64,000 nucleotides of DNA from Planctomycetota bacterium (GTDB taxonomy: Bacteria; Planctomycetota; SZUA-567; H5-PLA8), in the NCBI GenBank assembly GCA_027493525.1, contig JAOSKN010000002.1:2451326-2515325 (forward strand), given 5' to 3'. Made by a program: the position numbers and the translations under genes. Below the pieces are notes generated by a model. It had not been told where the DNA came from, did no database searches, and saw nothing but the letters and a program-made list of their open reading frames with translations. This document shows, piece after piece, positions 42,080-50,875 of the stretch (position 1 is its first letter; the number at the start of each line of letters is the position of its first letter).

Positions 42080-45000
42080 ATGTCGATGCCTCCTCCTCCC
42101 GGAAACCGCGCGCTGGCCGAGCAGCTTCTCCAGCGCGGTCTGGATCATTACGACCGGGAGGAGATGCAGCAGGCGCTCGAATGCTATCAGCAGGCCATCG
42201 CGGCCGACCCTAGCTTTGGACTGCCCTACAACAATCTCGGCATGGTTCTGATCGACCTCGACCGGATCGAAGAGGCGGTGGACCAGTTGCTCTCGGCGAT
42301 CACCCTGATGCCGGACAGCGGGGAGTCCTACAGCAACCTCGGCTTCGCCCTGCGCCGCATGGGCCGCGACCTAGAGGCCGCCAGCGCCTATCAGGAGTTT
42401 CTGCGTCTCGAGCCGGACATCGAGGAAGGCCCGCGCATCCAGCAGTGGATGCAGGAGGTCGTGGCGGCGCAGGGCCTGCAGCAGATCCCCGAGTTGGCGT
42501 CGTTTCTGACCGACCCCGAGGCCCCGGCGCAACCTGCTCCACCAACCGAGCCGGAAACCGTACCGGAGCCGGAGCCGGAACCCGAGCCGGAACCCGAGCC
42601 CGCACCCGCACCCGCACCCGCCGAACCCAAGATCAAGAAGATGGCCGCCTGGGAAGCCGTAATGGCCCCACAGGCGACGGCCGCGCCGGTCACGGCGATG
42701 GGCGAGTACGCGGACCAGGGGCAGGCCGCGGCTCACGCGCCTCAAGTTTCCGCTCCGCCGACAACCTCACAGGCGCCCCAGGCGGCGGCCGCCGCCGTTG
42801 CCGCCGATCCGCGGGCCTTGCTGGATCTGATCGAACAAGGCATGGACCTCTTCGCCAGCGGGGATATGGATGGCGCCGGCGCGACCTTTCAGCAGGTGCT
42901 GGACCAGGATCCGAACCACGCCGAGGCGCTCACCGCCATGGGCAAGGTGCTGATCCGGCTGGAGCGCTTCGACGAAGGCCTGGAACATCTGAACGCGGCC
43001 CTGCAATCGGATCCGGACGACCCGGCGACCTATTACGTGCTCGGCTTCGCGATGCGTTCGCAAGGACGCGAGGCGGAGGCGATCGAGGCCTACGAGCGCT
43101 TCCTGGCCCTGATGCCAGACGCCATGGACGCCGAGCGGATGCGGCAGTGGATTCAGCACGTCCGCGGCAACGGCGCTCCCGCCGAGGCCCAGGCGCCCGC
43201 GCAGGCTCGCGGCGCCGCGGGTTCCACCCCTCGGGCCAAGGCCGCCGGCCCCGGCGACTCGGCCGCCGCCGTCGAAGGCGTGGGCGGCGAACCTTCCGAC
43301 TCCGGCGCGGCCTTCGTGCCTCAGACCGAGAACGACAAGCGCTACGTCGAAGCGGTGAGCCAGTTCCAGGAGGGCGAACTCGACCGCGCCTACCGCGTCT
43401 GCGTGCAGATTCTCAACGACGATCCGGGCCACTATCGCAGCCGCGCGCTCCTGGGCCGCATTCAGCTCCGCCAGAAGCAGTACGACCAAGCCATCGAGCA
43501 GCTTGAAGGGGCGCTGGTCACCAACCCCGATTTCGCCGAGGCGCTGTACTTCCTTGGGCAGGCCAACGAACGCGCCGGCGCGCGCGACAAGGCGCGCGAA
43601 GCCTACCAGCGCTGCATCGAGGTCTCCCCGGAAGGCCCGCGTGCCGAACGCCTGCGCGAGTGGCTCTCGTCCCAATCCGCCTCGATGCTCAAGGAGTCCG
43701 GCGAGCAGATCCAGTGCGAACTCTGCCTGCGACTCTTCCCCGAGGAGCAGGTCAAGCTCCACGACGGCAAGAACACCTGCAAGAGCTGCCTGGCGCTGAT
43801 CGGAGCGCTGCCGGCCGAAGAGGCCGGGGAGTCCGGCGCCGAGAGTCTCGAGCGCCCCAGCAGCTACGGCGTCGCGCCCGAACCGGTCGTCCCGTCGCGC
43901 CGCCGTTCCGGCGGCCTGGTGCTGGGCGGGGTCGTCGTCGCGCTCCTGGCGCTGGCGGTCGGCGGCGTCTACGTGGTCAAACCCGGCCTGCTCGGGCTGG
44001 GCCCCGAACCCCCGCCGGATCCGCCGCCGATCGATACCCGGGATCCCACCGACCTGCCGCCGGACCCGCCCGCCGACGCCTTCGACCCCTCTAAAGTGGT
44101 CCTCGGCGGCGACCCGCGGACGCGCCTGTTGCCCTGCGCGCCCTGGTCCTTCAAGCCCGAACTGAAGGGCCTGGACAAAGCCCCCGAAGGGCTCCAGGTC
44201 GCATACAGCCTGCGCGGCGCGCCCGAGGGCATGAAGCTCGACGAGGCCACCGGGACCGTAAGCTGGGAACCCGTACCGGCGGATTTCGCCGCGCTGGCGA
44301 ATGGCGTGTCCTACCAGGTCGAACTCGTCGCGGTCGGTTCGGTCTCCGAGCCCGAGCCCAAGGAACTTTTCAATATCGTCAGGAAGCTGCCTCTGGCCAT
44401 CCAGTTCGGCTTCGCGGCGAGCGAGCCGCGGAAGCTGGAGATTGCCGAGCAGAACCGCGTCGTCTTCTGCGTGGGCGACTTCAACGGCGACAAGCGCGAC
44501 GACATCGTGCTCGCGAGCGGTCATTTCGGCATCGGCCGGCTCAAGTTCTACTTCCAGGCCCGCGACGGCACGCTCTCGCTGCCGCTGCCCTTCCAGACCA
44601 AGGGGCAGATCACCGCGCTGGCCCCCGTCGACCTCAACAACGACGGCCGCATGGACGTCGGCGCCACGAACCTGTTCAGCGGGGAGGTCCAGTTCTTCGT
44701 CCAGAGCCCGCAGCAGCAGCCCATTCAGGGTCCCGCTCTGGAAGTCGGGCGCGGGCCGGTGGCGCTGGCGGTGGCCGATGTCGACGCCGACGGGCGGCAG
44801 GAGGTCGCCGCGCTCCTGGGCCTGGGCCGCGCCCTGGTCGTCAGCAGCTACAACGGCGACGGCGTCTTCGCGGAACCCCTCAAGGCCGAACTGCCGGCCG
44901 GCGGACCCGCGGGTTGGGTGCTGCCATGGAAGTCCTCCGAGATGGGTCCGGGCTTCCTGGCCCTCGTGCCGCTGGCGGAGAAGCCCTTGCAATTCGTGCC

Positions 45001-45988
45001 CTACGACAAGAAGGCGCTGGGCGTACCGGTGGCCTCGTCCCTGCCCGGCGACCCGCTCTTGGGCGGCGCCGCCCTGATCCGTACGCCCGGCCCCGACGGC
45101 AAACCTGCGCCGCGCGTGGCGGTCCTGACCGGCGAAGAGCGCGAAGGCGGGTTGGTCTTGCTCGAAGAACGGCAGGGCCAGTTCACGCCCCTGGCCTCCA
45201 GCAAGTTCCCGGCCCTGGGCGGGGTCGGCCTGGCTATCGCCGTCACCGACTTCAACCTCGATGGCCGCGACGACCTGCTGGTCGTGTTCCAGAGCGAGTC
45301 CCGCATCTATCTGCAGACGGGCAATGGATGGGTGTCCAGCACCGTGCTCCCCGCGGCCGGCCGGCTCGTGGCTCCCGCGGCGGCGGGAGACCTGAACGGC
45401 GACGGGCGCGCCGATCCGGTGCTGCTCACCGAGGCCTTCGATCTGGACATCCTTCAATCGTCCATCAAGGAAGTGGCGCTCCCCACAGAACACGTGGAGG
45501 CGCACGGCTTCCCCAACGAAGAAGAAGCCAGGAAAGTGCAACTCGGGGAGCCCTTCGTGCATCAAACCTTGGGCTTCGGGATGCGTTTCCCGGAGGACCT
45601 GAATGCCCGATTCGACCCCGAGCCGGGCGTGGCGCTGAAGGCCGTCGAGGCCGATGCCGCGGATACGCGGTCGGAACTGCGCGTGCTCTGGCGCGACGAG
45701 GCAGCCAAGCCGGTGGACGAGGCCCTGCTCAAGTCCTTCGAAGCGCGCTACAAGGAATTGAAATGGGACGGCGACCCCATCCTCGGCACCCTCGCGCAGG
45801 CCAAGGCCGTGCGCCTGAGTTTCACCTGGCGCGGCGAGAACGTCCCGAGCCGCCGCGGGATCGTGTACCTTGTGGACCTGAACGAGAAGCACGCCGAGAT
45901 CGCGATCGAGATGGATGAGGACGTCGGCGAGGCCCGCCGCGCGCGCTACGAAGCCGCCGCGCGGAGCTTCACGCCGAAGCAGCCCTAG
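42080..45988 (+). CDS. Large TPR-transmembrane-FG-GAP protein
   Basis: 1302 residues. Residues about 8-130, 250-370 and 415-535 are TPR arrays (LLQRGLDHYDREEMQQALEC, LIEQGMDLFASGDMDGAGAT, AVSQFQEGELDRAYRVCVQI), separated by Pro/Glu/Ala linkers. A zinc-knuckle-like CELCLRLFPEEQ with CKSCL lies near 546-570. A membrane helix spans about 612-634. The outer part begins with an Ig/PIG-like domain (APEGMKLDEATGTVSWEP), then at least five FG-GAP/VCBS repeats: VGDFNGDKRDDIVLASG, VDLNNDGRMDVGATN, ADVDADGRQEVAALL, TDFNLDGRDDLLVVF and GDLNGDGRADPVLLT (calcium-loop DxNxDGxxD). So a cytoplasmic TPR half is joined to a beta-propeller outside. Confidence 0.8.
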   Translation: MSMPPPPGNRALAEQLLQRGLDHYDREEMQQALECYQQAIAADPSFGLPYNNLGMVLIDLDRIEEAVDQLLSAITLMPDSGESYSNLGFALRRMGRDLEAASAYQEFLRLEPDIEEGPRIQQWMQEVVAAQGLQQIPELASFLTDPEAPAQPAPPTEPETVPEPEPEPEPEPEPAPAPAPAEPKIKKMAAWEAVMAPQATAAPVTAMGEYADQGQAAAHAPQVSAPPTTSQAPQAAAAAVAADPRALLDLIEQGMDLFASGDMDGAGATFQQVLDQDPNHAEALTAMGKVLIRLERFDEGLEHLNAALQSDPDDPATYYVLGFAMRSQGREAEAIEAYERFLALMPDAMDAERMRQWIQHVRGNGAPAEAQAPAQARGAAGSTPRAKAAGPGDSAAAVEGVGGEPSDSGAAFVPQTENDKRYVEAVSQFQEGELDRAYRVCVQILNDDPGHYRSRALLGRIQLRQKQYDQAIEQLEGALVTNPDFAEALYFLGQANERAGARDKAREAYQRCIEVSPEGPRAERLREWLSSQSASMLKESGEQIQCELCLRLFPEEQVKLHDGKNTCKSCLALIGALPAEEAGESGAESLERPSSYGVAPEPVVPSRRRSGGLVLGGVVVALLALAVGGVYVVKPGLLGLGPEPPPDPPPIDTRDPTDLPPDPPADAFDPSKVVLGGDPRTRLLPCAPWSFKPELKGLDKAPEGLQVAYSLRGAPEGMKLDEATGTVSWEPVPADFAALANGVSYQVELVAVGSVSEPEPKELFNIVRKLPLAIQFGFAASEPRKLEIAEQNRVVFCVGDFNGDKRDDIVLASGHFGIGRLKFYFQARDGTLSLPLPFQTKGQITALAPVDLNNDGRMDVGATNLFSGEVQFFVQSPQQQPIQGPALEVGRGPVALAVADVDADGRQEVAALLGLGRALVVSSYNGDGVFAEPLKAELPAGGPAGWVLPWKSSEMGPGFLALVPLAEKPLQFVPYDKKALGVPVASSLPGDPLLGGAALIRTPGPDGKPAPRVAVLTGEEREGGLVLLEERQGQFTPLASSKFPALGGVGLAIAVTDFNLDGRDDLLVVFQSESRIYLQTGNGWVSSTVLPAAGRLVAPAAAGDLNGDGRADPVLLTEAFDLDILQSSIKEVALPTEHVEAHGFPNEEEARKVQLGEPFVHQTLGFGMRFPEDLNARFDPEPGVALKAVEADAADTRSELRVLWRDEAAKPVDEALLKSFEARYKELKWDGDPILGTLAQAKAVRLSFTWRGENVPSRRGIVYLVDLNEKHAEIAIEMDEDVGEARRARYEAAARSFTPKQP
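42562..42621. repeat. In-frame hexanucleotide Pro-Glu/Pro-Ala repeat
   Basis: About ten 6-bp units of the form CCGGAG/CCCGAG/CCCGCA, encoding alternating Pro-Glu then Pro-Ala. It forms the first linker of the TPR/FG-GAP protein, likely a rigid spacer. Such runs vary in length between strains. Confidence 0.8.
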
Positions 45989-46077
45989 CAGCCCCCTATT
46001 TCAACGGGCTGCTAGCGCCGTGGAATCGATCGGATGGGGGCAGGCGTTATCGCCCCTTGACGCAACGGAGGCCCGCC

Positions 46078-47535
46078 ATGTTCAGGGTAGCCCTTGCCGC
46101 GATTGGCTTCATGCTTTTGGCCGCGCCCCTGGCGCGGGCCGAGCAGGACGATTTCAACGTCGAAGACCTGCCGCGGAAGGAGATCCTGCTCCCCGACGGG
46201 CGCAAGACGTACAACGTCCAGTATCTGAACCGCCTGTGGTGGGAAGTGGATCCCGCCGTGCTCCAGGAACGCAACCTGCTGGAGTCGAAGGACATCAGCT
46301 TCGAGGCCAAGTTCGACATGGTGCGTGGTTCCAACGAGATCAAGCTGCTGGGCGTGAAGGGCCACATCCTCTGCCAGGACCCGCAGAAGGTCAAACAGTT
46401 CAAGGATCTCAAGCGCGGCGACAACATCTGGCTCTGCGGGACCCTCAAGCCCGCGCCCGAAGGCCAGAGCGTGGACTTCTTTGTGGCCGAGTTCAAGCGC
46501 CTGCCGAAGGACCTGCCGCGCTTCGAGCGCCGCTATGAGCTGTATAAAGAGCGCAACGACGCCGACGCGATGGAGGATCTGGGTCATCGCATCACCAAAC
46601 TCATCAACAGCCAGATTTCCGACTTCAACCAGCACGACCAGTTCGTGGCCCTGCGCACGAAGTCCTGGTCCACCTCGATCCAGCTCCGCAAGCGCGAATT
46701 GCAGGCCGACGACGCCGACGGGCTCTACAACCTCGCCGTGAAGACCAACGACTTGCTCCGCCGGCCTCACGAATTTCACGAGATGATCCGGCAGGTGCTC
46801 AAGATCGACCCCAACCACCCGCAGGCCAGCCGCGTCGCGCGCGAAGAGATGGACATGGTCAAGCTCGACGGGCGCTGGATGACCCGCGAGGACCAGGAGA
46901 AGCTGGTCGCCGACGAGGCCACGCGCCGCGAACAAATGGAGGCCGCGCAGCGCGAAGCCTTCGAACGCAAGCAGCGCATGCGCGAAGCGGCCGCCAAGGA
47001 ACGCCAGAAGAAGCTCGGCAGCTTCATGACCGCCCTGCGCACCCAGGACCTCAAGAAGCTCGAAGGCGCGCTGCGCAGCCTGGGCGAAGCCGTCCGCGAC
47101 ACGCCGGACCCGCTCTTCGGGCGCATGGGCATCGACGTCCTCGCCAGCGTGGACGACCCCGCATCCGTCAAGCCCGGCCTGGATCTGGCCGTGCGCTGCG
47201 AGTATCCCGATGTCCGGCGCGACGCCTTCGAGGCACTCGCCTGGCGCGGCGACGAGCCGGCCCTCGCGACCTTCTCCGATGCCCTCCGCCGCGAGGAAGA
47301 CCTGCCCACGGCCCGCGCCGGCGTGGACGCCCTCGTCCGCCGCGGCGGCAAGCAGGCCTGCGCCGTGCTCGTCGAGAGCCTCGGCAACGAAAGCGATCGT
47401 ATCGGTTCCGAGGTCGTCGAGGGTCTCAAGAGCCTCACCGGCCAGGCCTTCGGCACCCGCGAAGAGTGGGAGCGCTGGTGGCAGGCCAACAAGGAACGCA
47501 CCGACCTCCGTTTCAGCGCCACGGACCAGCAGTAG
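46078..47535 (+). CDS. Exported protein with HEAT-like C-terminal half
   Basis: 485 residues from ATG 46078, which begins a clear signal peptide (MFRVALAAIGFMLLAAPLAR, cleavage after ARA). An upstream in-frame start at 46057 would spoil it. The N-terminal half is beta-rich and unassigned (ISFEAKFDMVRGSNEIKLLG, KRGDNIWLCGTLKPAPEG). The middle contains LDGRWMTREDQEKL and a charged helix. The C-terminal half has HEAT-like repeats (PDVRRDAFEALAWRGDEPAL, DLPTARAGVDALVRRGGKQA) and ends with a GTREEWERWWQANKE motif, typical of planctomycete HEAT proteins. Function unknown. It follows the TPR/FG-GAP gene by 89 bases. Confidence 0.72.
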   Translation: MFRVALAAIGFMLLAAPLARAEQDDFNVEDLPRKEILLPDGRKTYNVQYLNRLWWEVDPAVLQERNLLESKDISFEAKFDMVRGSNEIKLLGVKGHILCQDPQKVKQFKDLKRGDNIWLCGTLKPAPEGQSVDFFVAEFKRLPKDLPRFERRYELYKERNDADAMEDLGHRITKLINSQISDFNQHDQFVALRTKSWSTSIQLRKRELQADDADGLYNLAVKTNDLLRRPHEFHEMIRQVLKIDPNHPQASRVAREEMDMVKLDGRWMTREDQEKLVADEATRREQMEAAQREAFERKQRMREAAAKERQKKLGSFMTALRTQDLKKLEGALRSLGEAVRDTPDPLFGRMGIDVLASVDDPASVKPGLDLAVRCEYPDVRRDAFEALAWRGDEPALATFSDALRREEDLPTARAGVDALVRRGGKQACAVLVESLGNESDRIGSEVVEGLKSLTGQAFGTREEWERWWQANKERTDLRFSATDQQ

Positions 47536-47665
47536 GGTAAGGTAAGACCGCTTTGCGGCCTCCGCGACGATTCTGCTCTGCGCTTGCCAAGTCCCGCTCG
47601 CCTGCAAAACTATCCTGGCCGTTGGGCATGTGAAAACCAGCGTTAGCGCGAGGAGCGTGCGGAAC

Positions 47666-48652
47666 ATGGCGGGCAAGGAGCAGGTGCGGCTGGGCTTCGT
47701 CGGGGTCGGGGGCATCGCGCGGTGGGGGCATCTCCCGCACCTCTCGAAGTGGGAGGACGTCAAGCTCGCGGCGTTTACCGACGTCAACGCGGAGGCCTGC
47801 GCGAAGGTGGCCGCGGAGTTCGGCGCCAAGCCCTATCCCGACGTAAAGACCATGCTCGACGACGCCAGCCTGGATGCGGTCTATGTCTGCGTCCCGCCCT
47901 TCGCGCACTTCGACCAGGAACTTCAGGTCGTCGAGCGCGGCGTCGCGCTCTTCGTCGAGAAGCCCCTCGCCACGACCCTCGAGAAGGCCCGCGAGATCGA
48001 CGCGGCCGTGCGCAAGAAGGGCGTCATCAGCGCCGTCGGCTACAATTGGCGCTCCACCGACATCACCAAAAAAGCGCGGGAATTGATGGCCGGCAAGCGC
48101 GTCAGCGCCGGCTACGGGTACTGGGTCGGTGGGATGCCCGGCGCGGCCTGGTGGCGCCGGCAGTCCCAGTCCGGCGGGCAACTCGTCGAACAGACCACCC
48201 ACGTGGTCGACATCGCGCTCTATCTCATCGGCGGGAAGGTCACGCGCGTCTATGCGCAGGGCGCCAAGGGCCTTGCCTCCGCGCGTGTCGACAACCACGA
48301 CATCCATGACAACTCGATCGTGCTGCTTACCTTCGACCACGGCGCCGTCTGCAGCATCGGCAGCGGGCACTTATCGCCCCAGGGTTTCCGCACCGGCCTC
48401 GACCTGCTCCTCGACGGCATGACCGTCACCCACAACAACAACGAGCTGCGCGTCAAGCGCCCCGAAGTCGAGGAAATCTTCAAGAACCAGAACAAGCCCT
48501 ACGAAGTCGAAGACCGCGCCTTCCTCGACGCGATCAAGCGCAACGAGCCCAAGCTCGTCTACTGCGACTACGCCAGCGCCTACGAGACCCACCGCGTCAC
48601 GATGGCCGCCAACGAGAGCATGGAGTCGGGGAAAGTCGTTGAACTCAAGTGA
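47666..48652 (+). CDS. Gfo/Idh/MocA family oxidoreductase
   Basis: 328 residues from ATG 47666 (AGGAG about 10 bases upstream; the frame is also open to 47630). The Rossmann motif is RLGFVGVGGIARWGHLPHLS. The EKP motif is in VALFVEKPLATTLEKAREID, and QLVEQTTHVVDIALYLIGG is the family H-x-x-D region of the second domain. Unlike the paralogue at 19771, no pathway genes are adjacent. The substrate is probably a sugar or polyol. The TGA stop lies within the first unit of a heptanucleotide repeat. Confidence 0.88.
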   Translation: MAGKEQVRLGFVGVGGIARWGHLPHLSKWEDVKLAAFTDVNAEACAKVAAEFGAKPYPDVKTMLDDASLDAVYVCVPPFAHFDQELQVVERGVALFVEKPLATTLEKAREIDAAVRKKGVISAVGYNWRSTDITKKARELMAGKRVSAGYGYWVGGMPGAAWWRRQSQSGGQLVEQTTHVVDIALYLIGGKVTRVYAQGAKGLASARVDNHDIHDNSIVLLTFDHGAVCSIGSGHLSPQGFRTGLDLLLDGMTVTHNNNELRVKRPEVEEIFKNQNKPYEVEDRAFLDAIKRNEPKLVYCDYASAYETHRVTMAANESMESGKVVELK

Positions 48653-48683
48653 ACAGTGAACAGTGAACAGTGAACAGTGAACA
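48649..48683. repeat. Five tandem copies of GTGAACA
   Basis: Exactly five 7-bp units, the first overlapping the stop codon of the preceding gene. Its reverse complement recurs at 48723-48737. Confidence 0.95.
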
Positions 48684-48737
48684 GCGCGAACTCCCGCTGG
48701 AGACCGTAGTGCCCTGTTTAACGTTCACTGTTTACTG
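48669..48737. terminator. Possible bidirectional terminator formed by the heptamer repeat
   Basis: CAGTGAACAGTGAAC within the tandem repeat can pair with GTTCACTGTTTACTG (48723-48737) with one mismatch, enclosing about 40 bases. It lies between convergent genes (stops at 48652 and 48751). A rho-independent U-tract is absent. Confidence 0.4.
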
Positions 48738-48750
48738 ATCGCTGCGCGTA

Positions 48751-49293
48751 CTACGGTTTCGCTTTGCCGAATCCGGCGAGCACGAAGGTCTGGGTGCCGC
48801 CGGGGTTCTGGACCACCGACTTGACCTTCCCGCCCATCGGTACGTCCGGGCAGGTCCAGACCTTCTGGACGGTCTCGAGCTTCTGCTCGCCCAGCGTGAC
48901 GGTGATCTTCCACTGCACCCAGCGGCACTTGTAGCTCTTGCCTTCGAGTTCGAGGATCTCCTCGCCCTCGGCCTGCTTCTCCTGCTGGATGGCCTTGGAG
49001 TTCCTGGGGCTGGCCGAGGATTCCTTGAGGTTGAAGCTGCTGCGGCGGCTCACCGGCTGCCCGCTCACGTCGGTGGTGGACTCGACCACGACGCTCTCGT
49101 CCTTGCGCTCAACCAGCGTGTCGCGGTGGGTGTATTCGTGTTTCTGGCCGCGGTCTTCCTGGACGACCTTCCACTCGATCCAGTCGCCTTCGCGCGCGCG
49201 GGCGTACGGGCTCTCGGCGGCGCCGGCCAGCCCGCACAGGAGCAGGCAGAGGGCCGGCCAAGCCGGCCCTCCGCGCGCGCGCCCGATTCGCAT
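48751..49293 (-). CDS. Exported protein, paralogue A of a tandem pair
   Basis: 180 residues with a signal peptide (PAWPALCLLLCGLAGAAES). The mature domain begins YARAREGDWIEWKVVQED and includes YKCRWVQWKITVTLGEQK and VWTCPDVPMGGKVKSVVQ, ending TQTFVLAGFGKAKP. The pattern (GDWxEWK...YxCxWxxxK...KVWxCxDVPxxGxVK) is shared with the adjacent gene, showing tandem duplication. Two conserved Cys could form a disulfide. A beta-sandwich envelope domain is likely; no known family. Confidence 0.7.
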   Translation of the reverse strand: MRIGRARGGPAWPALCLLLCGLAGAAESPYARAREGDWIEWKVVQEDRGQKHEYTHRDTLVERKDESVVVESTTDVSGQPVSRRSSFNLKESSASPRNSKAIQQEKQAEGEEILELEGKSYKCRWVQWKITVTLGEQKLETVQKVWTCPDVPMGGKVKSVVQNPGGTQTFVLAGFGKAKP

Positions 49294-49318
49294 GCTTCGC
49301 CGTCTCCCGGCGCGGGCG

Positions 49319-49876
49319 TTACTTGCCCTTGCCCGAACCCGACAATTCGATGCTGCTGGTCGTGTCGATGTTCTGCCCGCCGATGGCCATGCTGGTGGCC
49401 GACTCGGTCTTCACCATCCCGGAAATCGGGACGTCCTTGCAGACCCAGACCTTGAAGGTGCTGACCATCTGCCCGCCGTTGATGTCCGCCGTGACCTTGT
49501 ACTTGTACCACTTGCAGTCGTAATCGGTTCCGCCCACGGCGATCTTCTCGGCGCCCTCTTCGAGCTTCTCGGCTTTGCCGTTGGGCACCTTCGGGGCCGG
49601 CTCGTACTTCTCTTCGAGGTTGATCGTCTGCTCGCTTTCGTGGTTCTGCCCCATCATGCTGACGGCGTTCTTGATCGTGACGGACTTGTCGTCCTTGGCG
49701 GTGACCGTCTGCTTCATCGTGCTTTCCATCTTGGCGCCGCCGGGCTGGACGATGACGTTCTTGTATTCGACCCAGTCGCCCACGGCCGCGGCCTTGTACG
49801 GGTTGTCGTCCTCCGCGCGGGCGGCGCTGAGGACCAGCAGGGCGGCGAGTACGGCTCCGAACGCGAACTTGCGCAT
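49319..49876 (-). CDS. Exported protein, paralogue B of a tandem pair
   Basis: 185 residues with a clean signal peptide (MRKFAFGAVLAALLVLSAAR, cleavage after ARA). The mature domain mirrors the downstream gene: YKAAAVGDWVEYKNVIVQPG, KDDKSVTIKNAVSMMGQNHE, YDCKWYKYKVTADINGGQM, FKVWVCKDVPISGMVKTESA. The two genes are 25 bases apart on the same strand. Role unknown. Confidence 0.72.
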   Translation of the reverse strand: MRKFAFGAVLAALLVLSAARAEDDNPYKAAAVGDWVEYKNVIVQPGGAKMESTMKQTVTAKDDKSVTIKNAVSMMGQNHESEQTINLEEKYEPAPKVPNGKAEKLEEGAEKIAVGGTDYDCKWYKYKVTADINGGQMVSTFKVWVCKDVPISGMVKTESATSMAIGGQNIDTTSSIELSGSGKGK

Positions 49877-49898
49877 GAGACGCTCCTTGTGATGGCCT

Positions 49899-50846
49899 TC
49901 ACCAAGTGAAGGGCACGGGGTTGCTCCAGGCCTTGCGGCCTTGGGTATCCAGCACTTCGATCCGGACGTAGCGGCTGCCTGGCCGCACCAGGAATTCGGC
50001 CGCCTCCAGCGTCCCGCCTTCCGGCGCGGCCTCGAACCCGCCGCCGCGGTCGGAGAGGAAGAAGATCTCCCGCGCGGCGGATGTCTTCACGCGCAGGCGG
50101 TGCGAGGGCACGTCGGGTTTTCCGGCGTCCTTGCTCTTCCAGACGTGGTCCTCGACGGACAATTCAAGGATTCGCGGGCCGCACGATGCGTAGTTCAGCC
50201 CGGCTCGCAGCGCCGCGACGACGGCCTCCCGCGACGGCTCGGCCGCGCGGATCCAGGTCCAGCCGCCGAAGACGTCAATCTTCGCCGCCGCGGCATGGTG
50301 GCAGTCGTCGGTCGCGATGGCGTGGCTGAGCGTGCCGGCATGGAGCAGGTCGTCCCACTGGCTGGAACTCTCCGGGCGTCCGGCGTCGCGGCAACTGTCG
50401 TTGAAGACTTCGACTCCGGCGTAGCCGCGCAGCGGCTCCAGGTCGCGCAGCGTGTGCCGGCACCAGTAGGGGTGCGCCAGGTAGACCAGGCCGCCCCGCG
50501 CGTTCACGTCGTCGAGCACCTCCTGGGGATGCGCGGCCACGCGCGCGTCGTGTGCGCCCGTCAAACCCAGGCATACGAAATGGTAGCGGTCGCCCCCGAA
50601 AGGGTTGTCCGGATGCAGTTCCGCGCCGGGCAGCAAGGTCAGCCCCTTGGGGGCCTGGGCGCCGTCCAGGCGCGTGAAGGCATGGTGGTCGGTGATCGCG
50701 AGCACGCCGTAGCCGGCCGCCGCGTATTCGCCCGCACGGGTCGCCAAGTCCACCTTCCCGTCGGAGGCCGTCGTGTGAGCGTGCAGGTTCGCGCGCAGCC
50801 ACGTGCCCGGAGCGTTGAAGGGATTGGTCCAGCCGGCGGCCAGCAT
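49899..50846 (-). CDS. PHP-domain metallohydrolase (CehA/McbA-like)
   Basis: 315 residues. PHP metal motifs: TWLRANLHAHTTASDGKVDL (HxH), YGVLAITDHHAFTRLDG (D-H), LLPGAELHPDNPFGGDRYHF (E..H) and HAIATDDCHHAAAAKIDVFG (D-x-H). It carries a C-terminal beta domain from about residue 215. Members hydrolyse phosphoesters or, in CehA/McbA, carbamate esters. It is transcribed with the exported pair 22 bases downstream. Confidence 0.85.
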   Translation of the reverse strand: MLAAGWTNPFNAPGTWLRANLHAHTTASDGKVDLATRAGEYAAAGYGVLAITDHHAFTRLDGAQAPKGLTLLPGAELHPDNPFGGDRYHFVCLGLTGAHDARVAAHPQEVLDDVNARGGLVYLAHPYWCRHTLRDLEPLRGYAGVEVFNDSCRDAGRPESSSQWDDLLHAGTLSHAIATDDCHHAAAAKIDVFGGWTWIRAAEPSREAVVAALRAGLNYASCGPRILELSVEDHVWKSKDAGKPDVPSHRLRVKTSAAREIFFLSDRGGGFEAAPEGGTLEAAEFLVRPGSRYVRIEVLDTQGRKAWSNPVPFTW

Positions 50847-50875
50847 ACGGGGATCTCGGATACCGGGGTCAGATG

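Noticed and set aside
48649..48683. Tandem GTGAACA array as a CRISPR array
   Set aside because: Units are 7 bp with no spacers and there are no cas genes nearby.
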